11,700 nucleotides of DNA from Sanchytrium tribonematis (GCA_018985235.1 JADGIG010000252.1:1-11700); one strand, 5' to 3'. Positions 1-6,948 are shown, numbered from the stretch's first letter. Notes: a model not told the origin generated them from the letters alone. Made by a program: numbers and translations.

Positions 1-1053
1 TTTGTTCTCAATTTTCCAGAAATCATGTACAATAGTACCCCAGAAAAGAAAGGATATACCAAACTGAAAGAATATGAGCCCCCGAACATGTAATTGTGTA
101 TGGTTAAGAACCCAAACCAAGAAAATAGTTGAAAATAAAGTAAGCACCAATGAATCCTACAATATCGAATTATTATAAAAAATGTAATATTCAGTGCCCA
201 CTCGATAGATAGTGACCAGCCTTAGTAAATTTTAAATACTTGGTGCATTGCAAACAAATCTATAATTGAACCATCCATTTCTGACAGGATTATCATAATA
301 TCTCCACATGTGAGTCAGGCTTAAACAGCGATATAAAACATCCGAATGAAGCAATCTTGTATTGACTGGGTCAAACACATTTATATAATAAAAACTAATT
401 GCTGCATAAATCAATGCGGTGAACCAATGCAATGGATAAAATCTCGAAATTCGACTCGCCATCAAATTCCATAAATTGCTACTTCTTGTAGAATTCCAAT
501 ACACTTTCGCTAAAATAAACCCGCTAAGCACTACAAATACTTCCACCATACAATGTCCAAATCTAGACATGTCAAAAATGAAAGATTTTTCTTGCTTAAT
601 TGTTGTCCAATAATCTTCGGAAACGATGTTAGAATTAATAATATGGTAAAATACCACAATAACACAGGCAATTCCTCGTAGTGAATCCAGATGATGACTC
701 CTTCCAGATGTCGTCGGTACATTTTCCAACAAGTACAAAGTTAATTTGGTATTTGGTATTTTAGAGAAAGTTGCGTCTATTTTCCCCAGTAAAGTATGTA
801 TACAGTTTTTCAATTTGAACAAGATGTATTCGAGTGATTCTCTTGATTTCAAAAAGTAATAAAAATGTGTCAAAGTATATATAATTCGTAGCCAAATGGG
901 AATTTTCATTAATTCGTAACTTGCCAAGTTGACGATTAAAGAAAAGACAAGCCAATAAATGTCCTTATTTTTTGGGCATGATTTTTGCTTTGATTCATGA
1001 CTATCAAACTTTTCATCTATATTTTTGTTTAATGGTAAATATGGAGTGTCCAT
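1..1053 (-). CDS. Acyltransferase-3 family membrane protein (partial, spliced)
   Basis: A multi-pass membrane O-acyltransferase of the acyltransferase-3 family, which transfers acyl groups to sugars, sterols or other extracytoplasmic acceptors; the substrate cannot be told. The start is ATG at 1053..1051. After a soluble N-terminus and one or two membrane segments (about residues 30-65), the family core begins with HHLDSLRGIACVIVVFYH (about 120-137). It continues with a VVLSGFILAKVYW segment and RISRFYPLHW. The frame stops after NAPSI, but removing a 19-nt intron (239..221) gives NAPSWSLSIEWALNITFF, the expected family motif. A second frame change follows. Excising 176..157, which has AT instead of GT at the donor, opens 52 more codons (SLVLTLFSTIFLVWVLNH and onward) to the window edge. 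The 3' part lies outside. The family call is firm; the second junction is an inference. Confidence 0.88.
157..176 (-). other. Possible 20-nt AT-AG intron in acyltransferase gene
   Basis: Reads ATAATAATTCGATATTGTAG on the minus strand. The frame must change between NITFF and SLVLTLF. The frame entered downstream carries TAG directly before its first usable codon, so a simple one-base indel in the T-run does not explain it. TTGTAG is the only AG available as acceptor. A G in place of the first A would give a donor (GTAATA) like two other introns here. It may be a non-canonical intron, a donor mutation or a sequence error. Confidence 0.45.
221..239 (-). other. 19-nt spliceosomal intron in acyltransferase gene
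   Basis: Reads GTATTTAAAATTTACTAAG on the minus strand. Its removal joins NAPS to WSLSIEWALNI, restoring the conserved acyltransferase motif in phase 1. If retained, it gives a stop (ATT TAA). It has A at position 14 like the other four introns, but is the only one ending AAG. Confidence 0.9.
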
Positions 1054-1097
1054 AAATTTATTTGAAACAAAAGGAAAAGTTTAGGAATGAGGCAAAT

Positions 1098-1103
1098 TTT
1101 ATT
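1098..1103 (-). terminator. Poly(A) signal AATAAA of the GT31-PAN gene
   Basis: AATAAA on the minus strand, about 25 nt after the stop codon at 1131..1129 and upstream of the next gene's ATG at 1053. Placement fits a cleavage signal in the short 75-nt spacer. Confidence 0.6.
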
Positions 1104-1128
1104 TACAAATGGTTATGATCAAGGATAC

Positions 1129-2422
1129 TTATATATGCTTGCATTTAAATTTAAAATCAAACCAGCCTGCTTTGGCACCTAAAGCCTCCACGGGAGAAGG
1201 AATTCCTCCTTTTTTCCAACACTCGCCTTGTACATAAGTCCAGCTTACGCATTTTGAATCCTGATAACAATCAGTTACACATTTCTCAAATGTTGTCTTG
1301 AAGTGATCATAGTCACTACCCTTAAGATCAAATCCATTTTTAAATTCTATTTCTATATTTTTCTCTTCTACAATTATGATAGTCTTATCGTTGAACGAAA
1401 ATGATTTCTGAAATAAACCATCTTTTTTGGCTAAAGACTCAAATATGTCTCCTAAAGTAGTCAGTGTATCGAGGCCTCTTTCTCTTTTAATTCGTTGCTC
1501 CATCTCAAATAAAATTTGGACTTGGTTAGGAAAAAGGTGGTGAAACCTAAATAAGAAAAACATACGTGAATGGTCTTTCACAGGGATTGTGGTAGTTGTG
1601 TTTATGTGGAGGATGTCCATGGAATGAACCTTTAGAAGCGTCCCCGTCTATTAAAATACCTTGATCTCTTAAGCACAGAGATGTTCTAATGTCCCCTGCC
1701 CAGCATGTAGAGTATTTCTCAATACATTTGTCGAGCCCATCAACTAGCTTGCTTAAAGATGTCTTGCTCATAGCAATACCACTACCACCATGCGCAAATG
1801 AGGGCCCCTCACCAAAAGATTTAACACCATCACAACCCACAAACATATTAGGACTTCCTAAATAATACTTGTAATTTGAATTTAAGGTACTCAGATGGTT
1901 TTCTAAATTATTTATAAACAAGTAGGTGTCATCGTCTATCATAATGTGCCAATCTGTATCTGGAAATTGGTCTTTCATAACCTTGAATCCAGGGAGGTTC
2001 TTCCATGCGTCTAGTTTCCAACCGACAGAAGACTCGTCCGGTTTTTGCTCGTCGGTAACAATACTGTTAGAGTGCCTGCCCTCAGGTAGCGTCTTTCTTT
2101 TCTTGTTATCCGGTAACATATCCTTAACGTGATACTCACCTAGTCCTTCTTCAAAATCGCTTATTATCAATGGGTTTCTATTTCTTAAAAATGTTAGAAG
2201 TTGTATTGGTATTCTATCATAACTTGTCTCCACTCCGGTCTTCAGGCATATGGCCAATATTGGTTTTGGTTGATCCAACCGATTGGAAACGGAAAAATGT
2301 TGAGTCATCTCAACTATTCGCGCTTCAGGGATGTATACAATTATATATAAGATCAAGCATGAAAAGAATCTTTTCAGATTCATATCTTTTTTATACATGA
2401 ATATAAATTTGAAATGTTTCAA
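1129..2422 (-). CDS. Fringe-like GT31 glycosyltransferase with C-terminal PAN domain (spliced)
   Basis: A type II membrane glycosyltransferase of the fringe/C1GalT group (GT31), probably Golgi-resident and using a UDP-sugar. The chain is 424 residues from the first ATG at 2422; ATGs at 2398 and 2383 are also possible, and the last places the signal anchor (FFSCLILYIIVYI) right at the N-terminus. WHIMIDDDTYLF carries the metal-binding DDD. GPSFAHGGSGIAMS and CWAGDIRTSLCLRDQGI match later fringe blocks. Removing a 19-nt intron (1565..1547) joins PFT to FHHLFPNQVQILFEMEQ, the expected TFHH block. The last 60 or so residues hold a PAN/Apple-like module with cysteines in CVTDCYQDSKCVSWTY and GECW. 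This GT31-plus-PAN order is typical of fungi. The acceptor is unknown. The flanking 5' spacer is unusually long (436 nt). Confidence 0.9.
1547..1565 (-). other. 19-nt spliceosomal intron in GT31-PAN gene
   Basis: Reads GTATGTTTTTCTTATTTAG on the minus strand. Removal joins CCA TTC AC to G TTT CAC CAC, giving PFTFHHLFPNQ, the conserved end of the fringe domain. Phase 2. Retention gives an in-frame TAG at the intron's own 3' end. A14 is conserved. Confidence 0.95.
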
Positions 2423-2438
2423 ATTTTACATTTTTGAA

Positions 2439-2450
2439 ACGCTCTGTGAA
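2439..2450 (+). repeat. Left arm of 12-bp inverted repeat
   Basis: ACGCTCTGTGAA, the exact reverse complement of 2837..2848. The match grows to 15 bp with one mismatch on the outer side (GAAACGC versus GATACGC). It lies 17 nt upstream of the first possible ATG of the GT31-PAN gene. Confidence 0.8.
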
Positions 2451-2585
2451 TTCGAATATGGTCAAACGTTTTGAATAAATTCATACCATTTGACGTCCAA
2501 TATAAGAGCCGTATACTCAATGCTGCTATTTTAGGGGACATGTTAACATAATACATACCGTAGATATGTTTTGTGAAAAGAATTT

Positions 2586-2831
2586 TTGCCTTGTACTTTT
2601 ATCATTAAACAAGGTGTGGGGTTTAGAGTTGTTTGCTCCCTTGAATCACTTAGCGCTTCAAATGGTGATGGAAACGTAGCAGATGCTGAAGATATTAAAC
2701 GGAAAAAAATAAACCGTTGGTCAGAGAAACATAAGTCGCCTTCACCATCATTGCAACCGCATTGTATTCATGTGTGGAAATACCACTCATTGCGTTTATC
2801 ACAAAGTAAACCACTTTTTCATGAAATGTAA
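2586..2831 (+). CDS. Doubtful open frame of about 81 codons in the gap
   Basis: An open frame of 81 codons beginning at a TTG; there is no in-frame ATG near its start. The product would be hydrophilic with a basic middle (DIKRKKINRWSEKHKSPSPS) and no membrane segment. Its early part contains VGFRVVCSLES, which resembles the end of formylglycine-generating-enzyme-like (SUMF1) domains, but nothing before it looks like that domain. A minus-strand frame over roughly the same bases is also open for more than 70 codons without an ATG. It may be a gene remnant, an exon of an unresolved gene, or chance. Confidence 0.15.
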   Translation: MPCTFIIKQGVGFRVVCSLESLSASNGDGNVADAEDIKRKKINRWSEKHKSPSPSLQPHCIHVWKYHSLRLSQSKPLFHEM

Positions 2832-2836
2832 GAACT

Positions 2837-2848
2837 TTCACAGAGCGT
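2837..2848 (-). repeat. Right arm of 12-bp inverted repeat
   Basis: TTCACAGAGCGT on the plus strand, the reverse complement of 2439..2450. It lies 10 nt past the stop codon of the ankyrin gene (2861..2859). No target-site duplication is visible outside either arm. Confidence 0.8.
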
Positions 2849-2857
2849 ATCCTATAT

Positions 2858-2863
2858 TTTATT
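2858..2863 (-). terminator. Poly(A) signal AATAAA containing the ankyrin stop codon
   Basis: On the minus strand the last codons read AAG AAA TAA AA, so the TAA stop (2861..2859) is inside AATAAA. Cleavage would fall in the right arm of the inverted repeat or just after it. Confidence 0.5.
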
Positions 2864-4325
2864 TCTTTTCATGATTTTTAATTAGGCTACAAATTGATCT
2901 ATAATAGAAAATTATGCTTTTACAATTAAAATTGTAGGAAGTACTCAAATCAGATTTCATGTTTGCAAGTTCGCGTATGCATTTCTTAACATCGTTGCAA
3001 GGACCAGTTGAACTATTTTCAATTCGTTTTTCCCTAAGATGAAATAATTCAAGAAAGAGTTCAACTACTGTGATGGAGTTTTCTGGATTTACAAGGGAAT
3101 CAACTTTAATATTCCATTCCTCATAAAAACTTTGAAAAGCAGATTTCATTGCTGCGCATTGCTTTTTGTCAAAATTTAAATCTATTGGTTCTAACGATGG
3201 TACTATCGATATAAATGCGTCCTGCAGAACATCTATAATATGCAGCGCCTTTCTAACTGAAAAAAGTCCTTGATATAAAGAGAGCAAATGTGACCGTATG
3301 GCCTTCAGTCTTTGAGACATTGACTCATCAACGTAATATTCATCAAATTCAGACAATTCCGAATTGTTTTCCAATTTTATAGCGTCTCTCTCTGTTATTA
3401 TTTCAATTATATCATTTTTCCAAAGTTGGAATTGCATGAGGTCATGTTTGTACATGTCTAGTTTCGGGTAAATTTCAATTAGATTGGTGGTTTTTGATAC
3501 CAAATCATCTGGAAATGTGTAGCAGCTGCTAAAAGATCTTAAACAATTAGCAAAGTTTGATGGTAAGATATGGAGAGACTCTAAGGACGTCGAGCTGCCA
3601 ATTTCACCAACATTTTGCAATCTTCGCGGTATCAAAATATCAGTTACACTAAAATACAATGGCTTCTTATCCAGTGGCAAACAAGGTTTTAAATTGCATA
3701 AAAATGAAGTAAATAATTGCAATTCTGTCGCTTCTGGACTTTTGTCTGCATAGAGTTGTACCAGTTCATCAACGTTATGATCATTCCAGTCTTTGTCTAA
3801 AGGGTTGGCACCATAAAGCATCAATAGCCGACAAATATCGTGTTGCATATTGCAAGCAGCAACATGTAAGCTAATTATTCCCTGGCAGTAAACTACATTA
3901 CCGTCAACCCACTCTGTGGTACTTTTTATATTCGGATTTGCACCATAAGTCAAAAGCAAGAGAACTACCTCATAGCAACTCACATAAGAAGCCTGATGTA
4001 GTGGTGTCCACCCGTAAATTTCTTGATGTGAAACATTTGCACCAATTTTTAGTAGATATTCAACAATTTCAACTTGAGAATGAAAAGCAGCCAAATTTAA
4101 TGCGGAATTGCTTTCGTGATCGATGCTTTCTATATCAGCTCCAAATTCAATCAGCATTTTCATGGTTTCTAAATTTCCCTTGACTGCACAATTGTGCAAC
4201 ATTGTAAAATTGTTGAATTTAGATTCTAATAAATCTGGGTTTTTATTCAGCGTCTTTCTTAATTTATCTGCCTGGTTTTTTTCACTTAATTTATGAGCAT
4301 TTTCTATAATTGGGTCATTTGTCAT
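2859..4325 (-). CDS. Ankyrin-repeat protein with unknown C-terminal helical region
   Basis: A 488-residue protein in one uninterrupted frame, ATG at 4325. About four ankyrin repeats fill residues 38-185 (for example MLHNCAVKGNLETMKMLIEF, YGWTPLHQASYVSCYEVVLL). The loop between repeats three and four carries an extra stretch of roughly 16 residues (134-150). The last repeat ends YGANPLDKDWNDHN. The remaining 290 residues are mostly helical in character and match no family I recognise. There are no membrane segments or signal peptide, so a cytosolic or nuclear protein is likely. The gene at 6949..8395 shares the same plan: repeats, loop insertion, DW-containing last repeat, then a long helical tail. 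A partner-binding adaptor role is inferred from the fold only. The stop codon sits inside an AATAAA (2863..2858). Confidence 0.88.
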   Translation of the reverse strand: MTNDPIIENAHKLSEKNQADKLRKTLNKNPDLLESKFNNFTMLHNCAVKGNLETMKMLIEFGADIESIDHESNSALNLAAFHSQVEIVEYLLKIGANVSHQEIYGWTPLHQASYVSCYEVVLLLLTYGANPNIKSTTEWVDGNVVYCQGIISLHVAACNMQHDICRLLMLYGANPLDKDWNDHNVDELVQLYADKSPEATELQLFTSFLCNLKPCLPLDKKPLYFSVTDILIPRRLQNVGEIGSSTSLESLHILPSNFANCLRSFSSCYTFPDDLVSKTTNLIEIYPKLDMYKHDLMQFQLWKNDIIEIITERDAIKLENNSELSEFDEYYVDESMSQRLKAIRSHLLSLYQGLFSVRKALHIIDVLQDAFISIVPSLEPIDLNFDKKQCAAMKSAFQSFYEEWNIKVDSLVNPENSITVVELFLELFHLREKRIENSSTGPCNDVKKCIRELANMKSDLSTSYNFNCKSIIFYYRSICSLIKNHEKK

Positions 4326-4400
4326 GAGGAGAAAAAGCGGAGATCGTATAAATCAAATGTGCTATAAATAGAGTTTAAATATAGATTTGGCAAATGAAAT

Positions 4401-4406
4401 TTTATT
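4401..4406 (-). terminator. Poly(A) signal AATAAA overlapping the CDC25 stop
   Basis: On the minus strand the end reads TAT TAA TAAAA; AATAAA starts at the second base of the stop codon. Confidence 0.5.
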
Positions 4407-5155
4407 AATAATTAAAGTTGTTGAAAAAGCTGTTTTTAATTGGTATATTTTCCGCATCATAAAGCTTCCGTTTTGCTAATGGGGATGCATTACGGCTAAC
4501 TGGAGAATGATCAAATACGCAGCTTCTCTCACCCACCGAGATTGGAGTGAAAAATTCCCTGGGTGTACGGCTATTAATTTGGGAGGTTATTTCAGCAATC
4601 CAGGCTTTCCTCTCTCTTTCACAAATTTGAAGTTGCTTTGTAAAATTTATATCACCCATCAGAAGATACTTTTCCTGATAAGTGTATCCATATACTTGGT
4701 GCCAAGCTTTGTAGCCACCATCCAAAATGTATATATCTGGATAATCAAGATTAGGGTAAATATTTTGTCTCCGATCATACTGTCTCAATAACTGAGCCCT
4801 AAATTAAAGAAGGATACATATCTGGACCTCTTTTCGAAGAGAACTCGCAGTGGAAAATTATTTTTCTTGAATATCTCGTCTGGTCAAACAAAAAAGAGAG
4901 CATTTCTTCGGGATTATGACAATTTTTAGCGTGTGGGATATGTCCAACCTCATATTCATATGGATATCTACAGTCAAATAGCAGAGTTTCTCCATTTTCA
5001 ATTTCTTGGCGGACTCTATTTACCCAGTCAGCATTAACGCGATGAAATGAGTCTTTATTACTGATTGTCGGCTTCACAGGAGTAACGAATTTCTTGTGTA
5101 CTACTGGCTTTAACAAGTTATTAGAATGTGGTATCGTCTTGGCTTCTAAATTCAT
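4405..5155 (-). CDS. cdc25: CDC25-type dual-specificity phosphatase (short, spliced)
   Basis: M-phase inducer phosphatase, which removes inhibitory phosphates from the Thr-Tyr pair of cyclin-dependent kinase and so triggers mitosis. The rhodanese-like catalytic fold is clear: LLFDCRYPYEYEVGHIPHA, then the active-site loop HCEFSSKRGP (Cys-X5-Arg), then YPDIYILDGGYKAW. A 19-nt intron (4817..4799) splits the domain just after the active site; splicing gives RGPDMAQLLRQYDRRQNIYP. The ATG at 5155 is chosen because the open frame upstream begins without one; 243 residues result. Family members usually carry a long N-terminal regulatory region. Here only about 40 residues precede the domain, while the C-terminal tail has several SP/TP sites (RTPRE, FTPI, HSPVS, ASPLAKR). 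The stop overlaps an AATAAA (4406..4401). The family is certain; the exact start is not. Confidence 0.93.
4799..4817 (-). other. 19-nt spliceosomal intron in CDC25 gene
   Basis: Reads GTATCCTTCTTTAATTTAG on the minus strand. Removal gives GGT CCA GAT AT|G GCT CAG, restoring the RGPxM...R..D pattern that follows the CDC25 active site. Phase 2. Retention stops at its own TAG. Confidence 0.95.
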
Positions 5156-5203
5156 ATCGAAGCTTGAAACAATAAAATCTCCCAACCAAAATCATTACGC
5201 CCA

Positions 5204-5467
5204 CTAAAATTTTATTATGTAACTTTTTGAATTCGTAGCAAATGAGCTTTTAGGATCTAGTGTGTCTGTTTGTTTGCTATAATTTCCAACCAACCTAAAG
5301 TCCCTTTCTAATAACATTTTTTCAAATAAATCCATTCCGTGTCGCTGTGGTACTCCATCGTTGACCCAGGTGGACAATTTTTTGTTTGCAAACGCTCCAG
5401 CAGCCAACACTCCGGTAATAATACCCAAAGGTAGTAAACTTTGAACTGGAATTCTGAAATTGGACAT
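5204..5467 (-). CDS. NADH:ubiquinone oxidoreductase subunit NDUFA1 (MWFE / 9.8 kDa)
   Basis: A small accessory subunit of mitochondrial complex I, anchored in the inner membrane. The protein is 87 residues, like the family. It begins MSNFRIPVQSLLPLGIITGV, where PVQSLLPLGII matches the fungal PFEALLPYAI start, and it has one membrane segment (LLPLGIITGVLAAGAFA). The conserved core MLLERDFRLVGNYSKQTD corresponds to MMERDRRLTG...GQTDN in fungi. The ATG at 5467 is chosen because it matches the usual N-terminus; the frame is open 38 codons further upstream, but that part looks unlike the family. It ends TAG at 5206..5204 with an AATAAA (5216..5211) inside the last codons. It lies 48 nt upstream of CDC25. 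Two CCAAT boxes sit in its promoter. Presence of this gene implies a working respiratory chain with complex I. Confidence 0.9.
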   Translation of the reverse strand: MSNFRIPVQSLLPLGIITGVLAAGAFANKKLSTWVNDGVPQRHGMDLFEKMLLERDFRLVGNYSKQTDTLDPKSSFATNSKSYIIKF

Positions 5468-5640
5468 ACTGTTTGGAAATAAACTCCTGCTGGCTATAAA
5501 CAAAAAACAGATGCGGCCATTCAATTTTTTATTATTGGTACAAGCAAAATATATGAAATGCTTGCCGAGCAAGACTTCCATGACTTGTCATTGGTGTTTC
5601 TTTGCTTTGGCAAATAAAATTCCCCGAAATCACAAATCAA
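5468..5640. promoter_or_regulatory. Divergent promoter between NDUFA1 and the first cyclin gene
   Basis: 173 nt between the ATGs of two divergent genes. ATTGG occurs at 5534..5538 and 5590..5594. On the minus strand these are CCAAT boxes about 67 and 123 nt upstream of the NDUFA1 ATG. CCAAT boxes bind the HAP/NF-Y complex, a known activator of respiratory genes in fungi. Regulation here is inferred. Confidence 0.4.
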
Positions 5641-6165
5641 ATGATTGACCCAAGAGCCAATCAAATTTTCATTGTCAATATATTAGCGAAAAATCCCAAT
5701 TCGATTATGGAATCAACAGACTATTATAATCAAATCTATGGATATGTTCCAAATAATTTAGATGGTTATCAAATGAATAACACTGAATATTTTTACCAAT
5801 ATGAGGAGATACAAGGCTCGATGTTTTTATTGGAAGAAAACATCGACATTGACCAATTTTATATGCTAGAACTGCTTCAAAAGGAGCTTAATATACCCGA
5901 TTATTGTGTGATTTTGGCAAATTACTACTTCTTAAAGACTTGCAATCTATGCCCTCTAGAATTTGATTTGATGTTGACTTGCCTGATGATCGCATATAAA
6001 TTTAACACAGATTTGCAAGTGAAAAATAGTTCAGTTGAAATGTTTATTGGATACAACACTTTTGCTTTAAATTCTCTAGAGGCTCATGTGCTGCAATTAC
6101 TAGATTATCGATTGAAAATTCCAGAAGACGAGCTGGCGGCATATTCTGGTTTTTACGGATTTTAA
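5641..6165 (+). CDS. Pho80/PCL-like cyclin
   Basis: A 174-residue protein resembling the Pho80/PCL group of cyclins, which activate Pho85-type kinases. The N-terminal 55 residues are low-complexity, rich in Asn, Tyr and Gln. The cyclin box follows: a helix around ILANYYFLKTCNLCP, then FDLMLTCLMIAYKFNTDL, and the diagnostic end FALNSLEAHVLQLLDYRLKI with PEDELAAY, which parallels L..LN.LE..FL.LLDFRL.I..EEL..Y in Pho80-like proteins. The ATG at 5641 gives the longest product; ATG 5707 would remove 22 residues and leave the fold intact. No intron is needed. AATAAA (6169..6174) lies three nt after the stop. Whether it acts in phosphate sensing, the cell cycle or another pathway cannot be read from the sequence. 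Confidence 0.72.
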   Translation: MIDPRANQIFIVNILAKNPNSIMESTDYYNQIYGYVPNNLDGYQMNNTEYFYQYEEIQGSMFLLEENIDIDQFYMLELLQKELNIPDYCVILANYYFLKTCNLCPLEFDLMLTCLMIAYKFNTDLQVKNSSVEMFIGYNTFALNSLEAHVLQLLDYRLKIPEDELAAYSGFYGF

Positions 6166-6168
6166 ACT

Positions 6169-6174
6169 AATAAA
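6169..6174 (+). terminator. Poly(A) signal AATAAA of first cyclin gene
   Basis: AATAAA begins four bases after the TAA stop (6163..6165). Confidence 0.5.
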
Positions 6175-6274
6175 AATTCTTAATTTGATGTGATGTGATA
6201 CAGGGAAAGTATGACACAGAACAAGGAATTTTTCATTAGTTATTAGGTAATAGCCCTGCACCTATCATGAGAGT

Positions 6275-6367
6275 TTGCCGTGGTTGGCAAGACTTGGCAA
6301 ATTCATCTAAATCCAATCATCCAATCGGCAAGTTCCTGTGGTGGATAATTAATAACTGTGATTGGAT
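6275..6367 (+). promoter_or_regulatory. CCAAT cluster and TTGGCAA repeats upstream of second cyclin
   Basis: Within the 249-nt spacer between the two cyclin genes: CCAAT at 6313..6317 and 6321..6325, and ATTGG at 6361..6365. ATCCAATC (6311..6318) and GATTGGAT (6360..6367) form a perfect 8-bp inverted repeat. TTGGCAA occurs twice ten bases apart (6284..6290, 6294..6300), and TTGCC at 6275..6279 is inverted to GGCAA. The last CCAAT box is about 50 nt before the ATG at 6415. A promoter role is likely but inferred from position and motif. Confidence 0.4.
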
Positions 6368-6414
6368 ACAATCAAAAGATATTATTTTAATAAGGAAAAA
6401 TCATCCATTTGAGT

Positions 6415-6846
6415 ATGATTATAACCCGACCGATTGAGTATTTGATTACTTATCAAAGCAATGAAGTTCAAGTTCTTCCTAAAAAACATCCCTTTGCAAA
6501 ACGAAGGAAGTCTGTACCCGTACCTTGTGAGCTTGTCGAACTTTTAAAGTCTCATGTCTCTTCTGACATTTTACCCGATGTTATAAAGCTTGTATATTTG
6601 TTCAAAGTACCAAGACCCACAGTTGAACTTGCAATTCAATATCTTGATTTTTACTCAAAAGTTGAAACTACAGAAAGGGAACGAGTAATGGCTTCTGTAT
6701 TGATATCTCACAAAGTGAACCACGATTTGGTTATAAAAAATGCTATGTGGTCAAAATATGCAGAAGTATCCACCAAAAGGCTTACTGAATTGGAGAGACA
6801 GCTTCTGCAAAAATTACAATTTTCAGTGTACGTAAACGGGATCTAA
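6415..6846 (+). CDS. Second, shorter PCL-like cyclin
   Basis: A 143-residue protein with a cyclin-box core. ATG 6415 is used because the open frame just upstream has no other ATG. Residues about 38-143 read as cyclin helices: VIKLVYLFKVPRPTVELAIQ, then ERERVMASVLISHKVNHD, then the signature KNAMWSKYAEVSTKRLTELE leading to RQLLQKLQFSVYV. The last two match W..I...S...LN.LE..FL..L.F.LYV of PCL-type cyclins. The chain stops at the end of that helix, so the segment after it (the EEL..Y part seen in the first cyclin) is missing. It is the same type as its upstream neighbour but too different to be a recent duplicate. No AATAAA lies in the 102 nt before the next gene. Confidence 0.7.
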   Translation: MIITRPIEYLITYQSNEVQVLPKKHPFAKRRKSVPVPCELVELLKSHVSSDILPDVIKLVYLFKVPRPTVELAIQYLDFYSKVETTERERVMASVLISHKVNHDLVIKNAMWSKYAEVSTKRLTELERQLLQKLQFSVYVNGI

Positions 6847-6948
6847 AATGAATTTGTTTGTAATGCGTCCAACCTTTGATATTTCGATTTAGTAAATTGG
6901 CAATGTCTTTAAACATTTCTCCTATTTTTAATTCTAAAACAGTCTCAA

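Larger units (their letters stand above)
2423..2858. other. 436-nt gap without a supported gene
   Basis: This is the longest stretch without a recognisable gene. It is the region upstream of the GT31-PAN gene and downstream of the first ankyrin gene. It contains a 12-bp inverted repeat near its two ends (2439..2450 and 2837..2848) and a 10-bp palindrome ATGTTAACAT (2540..2549). Open frames exist on both strands over 2590..2830, but none has a convincing ATG start or a clear family match. No tRNA-like B box was seen, and no GT-AG pair 19 nt apart would build a spliced gene. Confidence 0.6.

Noticed and set aside
2586-2831. A genuine formylglycine-generating-enzyme-like gene
   Set aside because: Only the GFRVV-type end is visible; none of the upstream domain motifs occurs on this strand before it.
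2439-2848. Classical transposable element with terminal inverted repeats
   Set aside because: No target-site duplication flanks the arms and no transposase fragment is visible. It is kept only as an inverted-repeat observation.
5156-5185. Ten more codons at the CDC25 N-terminus
   Set aside because: The open frame there begins with TTG and has no ATG; the first in-frame ATG is at 5155.
5204-5223. GTTACATAATAAAATTTTAG at the end of NDUFA1 as a 20-nt intron
   Set aside because: Splicing would add residues unlike the family tail and run toward the CDC25 start in another frame. NDUFA1 already has the usual length, and the segment explains itself as last codons plus AATAAA.
5468-5581. N-terminal extension of NDUFA1 (38 extra codons)
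   Set aside because: The extension does not resemble the family, whose proteins begin close to the PVQSLLP block, and it would use up most of the divergent promoter.
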